Origin: Salipaludibacillus agaradhaerens
Lineage (GTDB): Bacteria > Bacillota > Bacilli > Bacillales > Salisediminibacteriaceae
DNA length: 64,000 bases
Assembly (NCBI RefSeq): GCF_002019735.1
Contig: NZ_KV917378.1
Span: 1,886,869 to 1,950,868 of the forward strand
Direction: 5' to 3'
Each line of letters starts with the position of its first letter. The stretch's first letter is position 1. A program made the translations under genes and the position numbers. Positions 36,454-45,440 of the stretch are shown one piece after another. The notes beneath the pieces are model-generated. The model ran no database searches. It was not told where the DNA came from and saw nothing but the letters and a program-made list of their open reading frames with translations.

Positions 36454-37306
36454 TATAAACACCTCCTAAGCGATACAACTCGCTTACAATCAAATTGGCA
36501 ACTACCTGACGTTTATAATAAGCTGATGCAAATGGATCTCCACTAGGCTTAAAATCGTCTTGAATGACTGTTAACACATCTAATAAAATTGAGTTAGAAC
36601 AACGTTTTTCCGTCAGGAATTTTTCTGTCTCTATTAATCTCATAGCAGATGTGTTGCCACCACCAGCTGCCAAAGAAACGGTGGTTATCTCACATGTTTC
36701 TTCACTATAGTTCCCCCTCCCAGCAACCGTCACCAACGACGGGATAAACGTCTCACGCCGTCCCATTTTCATAAAAAATGAAAAGTCGTCCTCTCTCTTC
36801 AATGGCACTCTCACACAAACAAGAATGCCCCACGCATCAACTGATGTTTCCATCCACTTCTGAACAGACACATTGACCATTTCGTCTCCCCTGCACCATG
36901 TTAATGTGGCTTCCAGCACGAGTAATACCGGTAAGGTGTCACCAACACGCGAGATAACGTTACCACCTAAAGTGGCTTGATTCCTTACAGAAGGTGACGC
37001 AATATTCTGACACGCTTTCGCTAGTAAAGGCGCCCTCTCTTCTATTAACGTATTACCAATGATATCAGCCAGTACTGTCATCGCCCCAATAACGAGTTCA
37101 TCCTTTTCTATATGAATACAGGTAGTCACCTCTGGCACGCTATCAAGACTTATTAAATGTGGTGCAATAGGGAGTGCTCCTCCCTCCCATTGCGTTCGCA
37201 ACCATGTGCCTCCTGATACAATTTGAGTTGGTTCCATAAGTTGTTGAGAAAGAGCCCACGCATCGTTTAAGTTATTCGGTCTCCAAACCTTTCCTTCTGT
37301 TACCAT
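36440..37306 (-). CDS. pucC: Xanthine dehydrogenase, FAD subunit
   Basis: 288 residues, first gene of the pucCDEAB-like operon, with GAGAGGAG before the ATG. FAD motif 'IVSGGTWLRTQWEGG', then 'SVRNQATLGGNVISRVGDTLPVLLVLEA', the standard FAD_binding_5 sequence, and a C-terminal CO-dehydrogenase flavoprotein domain. It passes electrons from the iron-sulfur subunit to NAD+. The B. subtilis order is pucABCDE; here it is C-D-E-A-B. Confidence 0.93.
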   Translation of the reverse strand: MVTEGKVWRPNNLNDAWALSQQLMEPTQIVSGGTWLRTQWEGGALPIAPHLISLDSVPEVTTCIHIEKDELVIGAMTVLADIIGNTLIEERAPLLAKACQNIASPSVRNQATLGGNVISRVGDTLPVLLVLEATLTWCRGDEMVNVSVQKWMETSVDAWGILVCVRVPLKREDDFSFFMKMGRRETFIPSLVTVAGRGNYSEETCEITTVSLAAGGGNTSAMRLIETEKFLTEKRCSNSILLDVLTVIQDDFKPSGDPFASAYYKRQVVANLIVSELYRLGGVYNEVK

Positions 37307-37360
37307 GCTCGTTCTCCTCTCTGACTTATTTTTGTCAGTCTAATGGAAAGCAGAACATTT

Positions 37361-37373
37361 TGTCATTGGCTAG
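37361..37373 (+). promoter_or_regulatory. Candidate PucR box between pucR and pucC
   Basis: TGTCATTGGCTAG matches the published B. subtilis PucR box WWWCNTTGGTTAA at 10 of 13 positions. It lies about 55 bases upstream of the pucC start, where a PucR activator or repressor would act. A single weak match. Confidence 0.25.
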
Positions 37374-37441
37374 GTTGACTAAAAAAGCTAAAACTTCTTG
37401 TGTATGTCACCTAACTAGCAGAGCAGGGCCTCGATGTAAAA

Positions 37442-39088
37442 TCAAATAATAGAGCGAATCATGAGCGCCGTACGTATTTTGTGAATATCATCCGCATTTT
37501 TTAAATCAATGTTTAACCGCTCTTCGCATTTTTTTATCCGATAAATGACAGTATTACGGTGAATGTATAATGCCTTTGCTGTTTCAGCAATTTGACCGTT
37601 CTTTTCAATATACACCCTTAACGTCTCAATTAAGTCCTGTTCATCTTTCCGAGTCGATCCTGCCAATGTTTTTAAGGATGACTGGTAAAATTCCTTAAGC
37701 TTTTGTGGCGCCACAGCTCGAAGTAATTCTGCCACTCCTTTTGCATCACAGTTTTGTACGAAGCGTCGCTTTTCTGAACGATAACCCGAACGTAAAGCAT
37801 CAAGCGCCTCTCGATAAGACTCTGGTACGTGCAATAACGTGTCAGCGATGTGCCCGATACCGAAAGACATAGATAAATATAGATGCTCAAATACCTCCGC
37901 CTGAATGTGCGTAATATTTTTCATAACCTCTTGTTCTGGATCATTTGAAAATTCTTCTGTCCCAATTAAAAAAAGGTAAATATCCCCTTTCGTAAAAATA
38001 ATATAATCATTGAAATAATAACGAAGCCATAAGCTAAGTTGCTCATAAATAGCATCTTTGTACATCTGCATATGGGTCTCTTTATCAATAGATAAACTAC
38101 CATTAAGGTCTTCTTCGTCATCTAATTTGCTTGCTACACATATATAATGTTGATCTCGTTTTAAATTATAAATATTTCCTCGTTTGGCTATATCTTTTTC
38201 CGAAGAGTAATGGCCTTCAACAAAATCTGTTAAAAACTCATTTTTAAGCATACGTCCTTGCTGTTCAACCGCATGCCTTTTCATTAGCTCAAATGAAGCG
38301 ACATTAGCTGCCTGCTCAATAGCTAACAGCGTTGTCGGCGGCTCATTGACGATTTCTTTAAAAACAATTAAAAAGCCTTTTTGATAAACATTTGTATGAA
38401 CTGAGAAAAGTGAAGCCACTTGTTTTCTATTTAAATAGGGATATGTGATGTGTAAGGTCAGCATGTCTTTGGAGGAGATATCGCGCTTAGCTAATTCGTC
38501 GTTGATTTGGCTTGCGATTTCAAAATAGAATTCGTCACTGTACTTTTTCGATGCCGCTAATGTTTCAAGTCGGTGATTCATAAGTAAAACAGGTGAATGA
38601 ATCATGTTAGCCAGTCGATCTATAACGTCATATAAGCCTTTACCAGAAATAATGATATCTGAAAATTGGCGGTGGACTTTTAACGCATAATCAAGTTCTT
38701 CTGTCCGTTCTTGTAAAATAAGCTTCAAAACATGCGTCATAATGTCACCTAATGATCGTTGCCGTGGTAGTTTTATAATCGGAAAATGGAGTCGGTTAGC
38801 CGTATCTATTACCTCCTCAGGAATATCCTTTAAAAACCGTTCAACTTTCAGACCTAATCCAGCACATCCTTGGGCAGCCATTTGCTCAACAAGTTGTAAT
38901 AACGCCCCAGCCTTATTTTTAATGGAATAGCCGGTAGTTAGTAACAACTGCTCTTTTTCTAAATAATCAATAATATCTGGGGCATCCATCATATTGACAG
39001 AATGTACTTCTTTAGTGAGTCCTTCTTGTCCCGCCAAAACGACGGTTTCTTTAAAAAAAGGAGTGTTAAGAAGGTTTTCCATCTTCAC
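37442..39088 (-). CDS. pucR: PucR-family purine catabolism regulator
   Basis: 548 residues from a GTG eight bases after GGAGG; an ATG two codons later is the alternative. N-terminal PucR domain (about 10-125, 'LTKEVHSVNMMDAPDIIDYL', 'LLTTGYSIKNK'), a central GAF-like/GGDEF-like region, and the C-terminal helix-turn-helix 'NGQIAETAKALYIHRNTVIYRIKKCEERLNIDL'. In B. subtilis PucR senses ureide intermediates such as allantoin and activates the puc genes. It lies between the xanthine dehydrogenase operon and divergent allantoinase, as expected for the local regulator. Confidence 0.92.
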   Translation of the reverse strand: MKMENLLNTPFFKETVVLAGQEGLTKEVHSVNMMDAPDIIDYLEKEQLLLTTGYSIKNKAGALLQLVEQMAAQGCAGLGLKVERFLKDIPEEVIDTANRLHFPIIKLPRQRSLGDIMTHVLKLILQERTEELDYALKVHRQFSDIIISGKGLYDVIDRLANMIHSPVLLMNHRLETLAASKKYSDEFYFEIASQINDELAKRDISSKDMLTLHITYPYLNRKQVASLFSVHTNVYQKGFLIVFKEIVNEPPTTLLAIEQAANVASFELMKRHAVEQQGRMLKNEFLTDFVEGHYSSEKDIAKRGNIYNLKRDQHYICVASKLDDEEDLNGSLSIDKETHMQMYKDAIYEQLSLWLRYYFNDYIIFTKGDIYLFLIGTEEFSNDPEQEVMKNITHIQAEVFEHLYLSMSFGIGHIADTLLHVPESYREALDALRSGYRSEKRRFVQNCDAKGVAELLRAVAPQKLKEFYQSSLKTLAGSTRKDEQDLIETLRVYIEKNGQIAETAKALYIHRNTVIYRIKKCEERLNIDLKNADDIHKIRTALMIRSII

Positions 39089-39345
39089 GCCGCCCACCTC
39101 CACTCTGGACTGTTTATCATACAATATAATGAATGTCTTAGAAGATAAAGATTTCCGTTATAAAACCTAACATTAAAAACACATTATTTAGTATTTGCGT
39201 CCAAAATAAGAAAGCAAGGGAAGTGGGAATACATACACCCTCTTACAACATGATCATCACGGGGATAGGGTATAGCTTAACCACGAAAAAACAAGCATCA
39301 TATATTATATGGAACTTACATTTAAAGAAGGAGGAGAAACTTTTT

Positions 39346-40710
39346 ATGTTGCAAGCTATTATTAACGGAAGAGTGTTTGACGGGGATGATTTTACCTATA
39401 AAGCACTCCTTGTTAAAAACGATACTATTCATGCCATCGTAACACCAGATAATCCTGAAGTAGCGGAAGCAGCCGTCCTTTATGATGCAAAAGGGGCTTT
39501 TGTTTTGCCTGGCTTTATTGATGTTCATGTTCATTTTAATGAACCAGGCCGAACAACGTGGGAAGGGTTTAGAACAGGAAGTGCTGGTGCGGCAGCAGGA
39601 GGGATCACAACCGTTTGTGATATGCCCCTAAATAGTCATCCATCTGCCAATAATGCTGGCACTTTACAACTAAAAGAGCAATCGCTACAGAATCAATCTT
39701 TCATAGATTTTGCTCTTTGGGGTGGCATGACTGCTGATATGTCTCATAATGATAAGGCCTTACAGGCCATGCAAGATATCGGAATAATCGGCTTTAAAGG
39801 ATTTTTATCAGAAAGTGGCATTACTGATTTTAAACGATTAGATCATGATTCCCTTCCAAAAGCGATGAAATTTTGTGGGGAAACGGATACGATTCTTGGT
39901 TTACATGCCGAGTGGGGGGACACATTAACTTATTATGGACTGAAACAAACCAGCCAAAAAGATGCAGCGGCTTTTCTTGAGAGCAGACCAGTAGAAGCTG
40001 AATTAGAAGCGGTTGATATTGCCCTAGATTACGCTGCAAAATATAATACACCGCTTCACATTGTCCACGTCAGTCACCCAGAGGTCGCAGAACGCCTATA
40101 CAGCGCCAAAAATACAGGGGTCAATGTTTCCAGTGAAACGTGTCCCCATTACCTCTTATTTACTGACAAAGACTTCCTTCGTGAGGGCCCAATTCTCAAA
40201 TGTGCGCCACCATTACGCGATAAAGAAAGTGTCGAAGGTCTTTGGGAAAAAATTCACGAAGGAAAGATCGACATCATCAGTTCAGATCATTCGCCTTGTC
40301 CACCAGCTATGAAACAGCGTGGAACAAATAATATATGGCAAGCATGGGGCGGTATTCAAAGTATTCAATTTGGCATACCTGCTTTTATAAGTCACGCATT
40401 AACACGAGGATTTTCATTGGCAGATATTTTACCTCTTCTGACCCATCATGCTGCAGACCGTTTCCCATATCTTCACGAGCAAGGTAGAATTCAGCCAGGG
40501 AATAAAGCTAATTTGACCATCTATGACCCTGCTGTTGACACTCACATCACTGCCGATGACATCCTTTTTCGCCATAAATACTCTCCTTATGTAGGTAGAG
40601 ACATTAAAGGGGCTATCAAAGCGACTATTGTCAGTGGTCGTTGTGTTTACAAAGCTGAAGAGGGAATCGTTGTCAACCAACCTTTTGGTCAAAACTTAGC
40701 TACCCTCTAA
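39346..40710 (+). CDS. allB: Allantoinase
   Basis: 454 residues from the ATG preceded by GGAGGAG; upstream in-frame codons lack a site. Cyclic amidohydrolase: 'GFIDVHVHFNEPGRTTWEG' (two metal histidines), Lys in 'IGFKGFLSESGI' (carboxylated bridging lysine), 'LGLHAEWGD', 'HIVHVSHPE', 'ISSDHSPCPP' with the catalytic Asp, and 'SETCPHYL'. It hydrolyses S-allantoin to allantoate. B. subtilis calls it PucH. It is divergent from pucR and followed by the amidase and FAH genes on the same strand. Confidence 0.95.
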   Translation: MLQAIINGRVFDGDDFTYKALLVKNDTIHAIVTPDNPEVAEAAVLYDAKGAFVLPGFIDVHVHFNEPGRTTWEGFRTGSAGAAAGGITTVCDMPLNSHPSANNAGTLQLKEQSLQNQSFIDFALWGGMTADMSHNDKALQAMQDIGIIGFKGFLSESGITDFKRLDHDSLPKAMKFCGETDTILGLHAEWGDTLTYYGLKQTSQKDAAAFLESRPVEAELEAVDIALDYAAKYNTPLHIVHVSHPEVAERLYSAKNTGVNVSSETCPHYLLFTDKDFLREGPILKCAPPLRDKESVEGLWEKIHEGKIDIISSDHSPCPPAMKQRGTNNIWQAWGGIQSIQFGIPAFISHALTRGFSLADILPLLTHHAADRFPYLHEQGRIQPGNKANLTIYDPAVDTHITADDILFRHKYSPYVGRDIKGAIKATIVSGRCVYKAEEGIVVNQPFGQNLATL

Positions 40711-40773
40711 CTATCTGATAAAATAGTCATATACACTAACAGGAACGCCACATTCTAGTTATCATTAACAAAG

Positions 40774-40815
40774 ACACCTATGATGGCTATAGGTAAAATA
40801 AAAGCACATAGGTGT
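40774..40815. other. Inverted repeat between allantoinase and amidase genes
   Basis: ACACCTATG (40774-40782) and CATAGGTGT (40807-40815) are perfectly complementary across 24 bases that include CTATAGGTAAAATAAAAG. There is no T-run. It ends 25 bases before the amidase start and could be an operator, a leader hairpin or a processing site. Confidence 0.4.
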
Positions 40816-40839
40816 TAAATGGTTTTTAGGAGGGATCAT

Positions 40840-42030
40840 ATGACCGATGCTGTTCACGCATTTATCAATGACACATTCACCAAATATCCGTTATCCTCAG
40901 GTCCCCTTTCAGGTCTGACATTTGCAGTCAAGGATGTATTTCATATTGAAGGAGTGAGAAACACAGCTGGGAATCCTCAATGGCATGAGACACATCCAGC
41001 TTCTGAAATAACTGCCCCCACCATCATCCACTTACTAGAATCAGGTGCAACACTGAGAGGTCTGACAATGACGGATGAATTAATGTATAGTTTAAATGGT
41101 GAAAATTATTATTATGGAACACCACTAAACCCACGAGACCCAGCACGTATCCCCGGTGGTTCTTCTAGTGGCTCTGCATCGGCTGTGGCTAGTCACAGTG
41201 TCGATTTCGCATTAGGAACAGATACAGGCGGTTCCATCAGAGTTCCTGCATCTTACTGCGGTCTTTTTGGCTATCGTCCCACTCATGGCAGGATTTTAAT
41301 GGATGGTGTCATCCCACTAGCCCCTTCGTTTGATACAGTAGGTGTGTTGAGTCGAGATGCCTACACGTTGAAAAATGTAGCGCAAGCTTTATTGAACAAA
41401 ACCGAGACAACAACAAGCTTTACAAACTGTTTTATCCCAGAAGATGCATGGACTATTTCAGACACAGCAACCCGGGCAATCCTTGAACCCCTTGTTACAC
41501 AATTAAAAGACAAAACATCCCTTTATTTTGACACTTTAACTCTAGCAGAAGCCGGTCTTTCTGAATGGGCAACAACTTTTCGTATTTTACAAGGGAAAGA
41601 AATTTGGCAGACGCATAGAAAATGGATTGAAGACGTAAATCCAACGTTTGGACCAGGGGTGAAAGAACGCTTTCTGATGGCAAAAAACATAACAGAAGCC
41701 AAAGCCCAGCCTGAAACTGTTAAACGTCAGCATATCCGATCACAGCTGAGAACGCTCTTAATGGGAAATGGGCTGTTGATTCTTCCCACAGTGCCTGGCG
41801 CTGCACCATTACGTGGACTTCAAGATGAAGCAGTGGAAAACACACGACAACAAACATTACAATTAGCTTGTATCGCCGGACTATCTGGCTGCCCACAAGT
41901 GACTATTCCAGTCATCCCCAATACCGGTATTCCTGTGGGATTGTCCATAATTGCAGGAATCGGCCATGATCTCGCTTTATTACAATGGGTTTGCGACTTT
42001 ACACATATGTGGAAGAAGTATCAAACTTAA
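40840..42030 (+). CDS. Amidase-signature hydrolase in the ureide cluster
   Basis: 396 residues from the ATG with AGGAGGG in front. Catalytic Lys in 'FAVKDVFHIEG', 'IPGGSSSGSASAVAS' with the cis-serine, and nucleophilic Ser in 'TDTGGSIRVPAS'; 'GLFGYRPTHGR' follows. At under 400 residues it is short for the family and resembles AMI1 or the amidase half of AtzF. It lies between allantoinase and an FAH enzyme. PucG produces oxalurate, whose further breakdown in Bacillus is not established; an amide or ureide hydrolase would fit that step. That assignment is inference. Confidence 0.88.
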   Translation: MTDAVHAFINDTFTKYPLSSGPLSGLTFAVKDVFHIEGVRNTAGNPQWHETHPASEITAPTIIHLLESGATLRGLTMTDELMYSLNGENYYYGTPLNPRDPARIPGGSSSGSASAVASHSVDFALGTDTGGSIRVPASYCGLFGYRPTHGRILMDGVIPLAPSFDTVGVLSRDAYTLKNVAQALLNKTETTTSFTNCFIPEDAWTISDTATRAILEPLVTQLKDKTSLYFDTLTLAEAGLSEWATTFRILQGKEIWQTHRKWIEDVNPTFGPGVKERFLMAKNITEAKAQPETVKRQHIRSQLRTLLMGNGLLILPTVPGAAPLRGLQDEAVENTRQQTLQLACIAGLSGCPQVTIPVIPNTGIPVGLSIIAGIGHDLALLQWVCDFTHMWKKYQT

Positions 42031-42055
42031 ATGTTATGTTAAGGGAAGTGCTACG

Positions 42056-42919
42056 ATGAAACTGGCTATGATCTATACGGAAAATAATGCAGAAGCCGCT
42101 ATTGCCTCATGCAACGGCTACGTCCTCCTTGAAACATTAAATCATTTCGAAAAAAGCCAGTGGCAAACGACTGTCATAGACCTTGTTACTGGAAATAATC
42201 TTGACGAATTAAGAACTTGGTATAGAAATGGCGGAGTTGATAAATTAGAAACGATGCCTTTCCTGTTAGAACAAGAAACAGACTTTGCCCCCGTCATTGA
42301 AAAGCCAAACAGCATTTGGGGAATTGGCTTAAATTATGCGGAAAATAAATGTGCCATAACAGCCCCTTCCCACCCCGTCACCTTTTTAAAGCCTGCTTCA
42401 GCCTTAATCGGTCCAAAAGACACGATTGAGCTACCACCTCTTTCTACACGCACGACTGGAGAAAGTGAACTGGCTCTTATCATCGGGAAAACATGTAAAA
42501 ATGTACCCGTGCATGAGGTCCCCCATGTCATTGCAGGTATTACCACAAGTTTAGATATGACCGAATCTGACATTCACGCAGCGAATCCTAGGTTTCTTAC
42601 CCGCGCAAAAAGTTTCGATACATATATTAGTATAGGGTCTGATCTCATAACTTTTGATGACATTCATGACATCAACAACATAAAGGTCTCAACAATTTTA
42701 AATGGTGAGACGGTACATGAAATGGCGACAGATCATATGCTGTATACACCATGGGAGATCGTATCCTACCTGTCGCAAAGCACAACCCTATTCCCCGGTG
42801 ATATCATATTAACTGGCACACCCGGTCCTGTCGTGATTACCCACGGTGACCTACTCGAATGCCGTCTCAGTATCAAAGGGTTAAACCCGCTTCGCAACCG
42901 TGTTGTAAGACTGAGGTAG
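42056..42919 (+). CDS. Fumarylacetoacetate hydrolase (FAH)-family enzyme
   Basis: 287 residues from the ATG with AAGGGAAG in front, 25 bases after the amidase stop, so co-transcribed. N-terminal domain about 1-85, then the FAH fold: 'IWGIGLNYAENK', 'KPASALIGPKDTIELPP', metal ligands in 'GESELALIIGK', 'DMTESDIHAANPRFLTRAKSFDTYISIG' and 'LFPGDIILTGTPGP'. Members cleave carbon-carbon bonds or decarboxylate and hydrolyse 2-oxo acids, always with magnesium. Some ureide clusters carry FAH proteins annotated as ureidoglycolate lyase. The exact substrate is open. Confidence 0.88.
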   Translation: MKLAMIYTENNAEAAIASCNGYVLLETLNHFEKSQWQTTVIDLVTGNNLDELRTWYRNGGVDKLETMPFLLEQETDFAPVIEKPNSIWGIGLNYAENKCAITAPSHPVTFLKPASALIGPKDTIELPPLSTRTTGESELALIIGKTCKNVPVHEVPHVIAGITTSLDMTESDIHAANPRFLTRAKSFDTYISIGSDLITFDDIHDINNIKVSTILNGETVHEMATDHMLYTPWEIVSYLSQSTTLFPGDIILTGTPGPVVITHGDLLECRLSIKGLNPLRNRVVRLR

Positions 42920-43240
42920 TTACTAACACAGTCAAACCATTTGCTTTATAGCTGAAGAATTCATCAGACATCTGTAGCTTTCAATAACCAACAAATAAGG
43001 GAACAGGATGTCCCATAAGTGATGAGATAAAACGCAGATATATTGAAGTTGAGTGACCAATATTTGTCACTATATCTGTCTTATGTCATTATTCAAATAA
43101 CTCAATATTGGCTAGAGAAGGCGTCCTGTATAGATAGAAACTTAAATGTTGTTTAAGTAGACACACGCCAAAATCTTTATTACTAAAATCTTATCGGCTC
43201 TCTTAAAATAGCTTCAACTGTTCGACTACACAAGAAATGA
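42920..43240. other. Convergent intergenic region with one stem-loop
   Basis: 321 bases between the FAH gene (rightward) and a leftward small membrane protein. CAGATATA (43035-43042) pairs with TATATCTG (43071-43078) around an inner AGTGAC/GTCACT hairpin; on the minus strand GCGTTTTATC follows, so it may terminate the leftward gene. No other feature was recognised. Confidence 0.45.
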
Positions 43241-43582
43241 TTAGTCACTTGTTTCACTAGCAAGAGCTGGTGAACCCTTTCGTACTTCATGCGAGTAGCA
43301 ACCATCTGCAAACAGTATGGCAATGACAAAGAGGTGGAGATGAAAGATTAATTCAACCGGTCCTATGAAAACTGCTAACACCGCAACAATTAACCCTACA
43401 ACACTTCCGAAATATACCTTTTTATCTCTTAATGCCGCCAATAATGTTAATAGATGAAAAATAGCTAAAATAACGAATGGGAATTTAAACTGCCCTACCC
43501 CTATTATAAAAACAAACACAGGATAACAGATTGCTAATGACACACAAAATGATAGAAACTTTAGGACCGTTGTTATTGTCAT
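43241..43582 (-). CDS. Small membrane protein, paralogue 1
   Basis: 113 residues from the ATG with AAAGGTG seven bases ahead. Three or four hydrophobic segments, with a central 'ILAIFHLLTLLAALRDKKVYFGSVVGLIVA' and 'FADGCYSHEVRKG' near the end. It aligns along its length with the next leftward gene (43882-44193): HLLTL/HLVTF, the DKK/DKR turn, GSVVG and ADG/VDG. I do not recognise the family. The two genes are tandem paralogues separated by a copy of the dispersed repeat. Confidence 0.7.
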   Translation of the reverse strand: MTITTVLKFLSFCVSLAICYPVFVFIIGVGQFKFPFVILAIFHLLTLLAALRDKKVYFGSVVGLIVAVLAVFIGPVELIFHLHLFVIAILFADGCYSHEVRKGSPALASETSD

Positions 43583-43677
43583 GTGTAAACACCTTTCTCG
43601 CAACTGATAAACTTATCCATTTTATAGCCCCTCTACTCGTTATGATGAGAAGCAAAGCTATTTAGAATTAAAATATA

Positions 43678-43782
43678 AAACGAACCCCCAATCAGTAGAT
43701 GTTTTCATTCCTCTCCCACTGATTGGCGGTTGCGTGAATCATGACATTCGCGGGCGTTTTACGGACGGTTATCTGTGATAAA
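43678..43782 (+). repeat. Dispersed structured intergenic repeat, copy F (second hairpin deleted)
   Basis: AAACGAACCCCCAATCAGTA, CTCCCACTGATTGGCGGTTG, GTGAATCATGACATTCGCG, then directly TTTTACGGACGGTTATCTGT and GATAAA. The region between CGTCCGTTA and the terminal core that forms hairpin 2 in copies A, B and G is missing, as in copy I. Confidence 0.8.
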
Positions 43783-43881
43783 CTCTTTGTGGATAGTGAT
43801 TCGTTACACGTCAATCAAACAATATTAGCTTATAGTTCTACCAAACAGCCCCACAAAGTGAAAAAATGAGTTTGTTGTCGA

Positions 43882-44193
43882 TTAAATTTCAACTTCCTTA
43901 TCATCTTTACGTGACTTAAATCCATCTACAATAAGTAATGTAGTAGCTATCACATGCATAAAGAACCCTAGCACAGGAATCCACCCCATAAATGCAGCTG
44001 TCATCCCCACAACACTTCCGTGGAACCTTCTTTTATCTATTAATGAAAAAATGAATGTCACTAAGTGCAATATAAATAATAGAAATAATGGCATAGCAGA
44101 CAGTCCAACAACAAATACCCAACTTATCACTGGAATACAAAAGAAAAGATTAAATCCACCTGATACAAACTTCATCACCGTTGAATTAGACAT
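43882..44193 (-). CDS. Small membrane protein, paralogue 2
   Basis: 103 residues with GGAGAAGGGAG before the ATG. Hydrophobic segments at about 10-30, 32-50 and 62-92, with 'ILHLVTFIFSLIDKRRFHGSVVGMTAAFMGWIPVLGFFMHVIATTLLIVDGFKSRK' matching the pattern of the neighbouring paralogue at 43241-43582. The charged turn between helices is conserved (DKRRFHGSVVG versus DKKVYFGSVVG). Function unknown. Confidence 0.75.
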   Translation of the reverse strand: MSNSTVMKFVSGGFNLFFCIPVISWVFVVGLSAMPLFLLFILHLVTFIFSLIDKRRFHGSVVGMTAAFMGWIPVLGFFMHVIATTLLIVDGFKSRKDDKEVEI

Positions 44194-44562
44194 ATGTAGC
44201 TCCCTTCTCCTTATAAAACCACTATCAGCTTATAGAAGTATTGATTAGATCTTTTACATTTTATCACTTTATATGACGTTCGTTAATCATAGCTCAAAAA
44301 CTCACTCTTCTTACCTAATATCAGCACCATCCCCCCATGTAAAAGACAGGAGAAAAATAGCTTAATTGTTATATATAACCATAAAAAACTGCCTCTCCTA
44401 TTGTAAAATGGTGTCTAACAATTGGAGGCAGTTTAGCCTTAGTTCGTTTATTGTCACTTAATGAAAGAAGCTCAAAGCTTTGACCAGGCGTTTACAAGGA
44501 ACTGTCCTTGTAGGTAGTAACACAAAAAACAAACGAAGTAAGCTCGTGAATTGTATCCTCAT
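44194..44562. other. Intergenic region with the yesL terminator
   Basis: 369 bases. Apart from the terminator at 44383-44434 and the promoter region of the small membrane gene on the left, I see no gene or repeat. Confidence 0.5.
44383..44434 (-). terminator. Terminator of the xyloglucan operon
   Basis: Minus strand: AAACTGCCTC pairs with GAGGCAGTTT, with further pairing inside (CAATTG region), followed by TTTATGG after the stem's own TTT. It lies about 130 bases after the yesL stop. Confidence 0.75.
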
Positions 44563-45201
44563 TTAGGCCGTTTTTTCTAATCCTTGTTTCTTCTTTTCCA
44601 TCCTCTTGAACGCCAGTAGTGCACACCACATGATGATGCTTGCCATTGCGCTTGCAAAAAAGAAGAGTATAAGTCCAGGTATGATTGTGAATAATCTATA
44701 AGTAACGGCAATTAACAAGCCCATAAAAATCACAATATGTGGATTGATTAACGAAATAATAAAGGCATAGTTAAAGTATTTAAAAAATGGCAAGTCATAA
44801 TGAACATAGACAGGAATAATGAACATGGTCATCGCTGTAAACCAGAGCGTTACCAATACGAGAGCTGAGGCTAGAAATGTATGCACATATCCATGAACAA
44901 CGCTTAAATATAGAAAATCTATATATAACACATAACCTGCAACGGCAAGAATGACGCCTATGAGATTTGCTTTGAAAAACTCTCGCTTGAACACTGAGAA
45001 AAAGGTTTTAAACAGTGGAAGCTCTCCTTCCTTCTCCAGCCACTGTCTTACAACTGTAAAAAGAGCAACCGTAGCAGGCATTATTCCAAAGACAACAATA
45101 CCGATAAATGTGAATAGTAGCCATAATAAGTTTATATAGGCCAGTTTCATGATCCAATCGGTCACAGTATATAACCGCGTATCGGTCCAGCTTCTTTCCA
45201 T
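44563..45201 (-). CDS. YesL (DUF624) family membrane protein
   Basis: 212 residues from the ATG at 45201. Five or six membrane helices starting 'VTDWIMKLAYINLLWLLFTFIGIVVFGIMPATVALFTVVRQWL', the characteristic start of YesL/DUF624 proteins, and the later 'FFKYFNYAFIISLINPHIVI'. YesL genes accompany YesM/YesN systems and LplABC-type sugar importers in Bacillus; the protein may be an accessory membrane component. Last gene of the GH31-GH3 unit, before a terminator. Confidence 0.85.
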   Translation of the reverse strand: MERSWTDTRLYTVTDWIMKLAYINLLWLLFTFIGIVVFGIMPATVALFTVVRQWLEKEGELPLFKTFFSVFKREFFKANLIGVILAVAGYVLYIDFLYLSVVHGYVHTFLASALVLVTLWFTAMTMFIIPVYVHYDLPFFKYFNYAFIISLINPHIVIFMGLLIAVTYRLFTIIPGLILFFFASAMASIIMWCALLAFKRMEKKKQGLEKTA

Positions 45202-45440
45202 GTTCATCCCCCATTTTAAAGCTAACGTCACATCTTATTCCTGATTTATTTCATACAATTGACTAACTAATTGTAATCCTCCCTCTTCGTCGGAGCGCTC
45301 TTTCATTAAAGCTATCAGCTAGTGATCGGTGGTTATTCAGAAAAGACGTTTTCCCTAAGTGGTAAAGCATAAATATGGGTCTCCCCTGTCATTTCATTTA
45401 TCTGTTATGTTAGAGTGGTACCCATCGTACACAACCTCTT

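Noticed and set aside
45405-45430. T-box-like string GAGTGGTACCC
   Set aside because: No specifier stem, antiterminator or following aminoacyl-tRNA or amino-acid gene on that strand.
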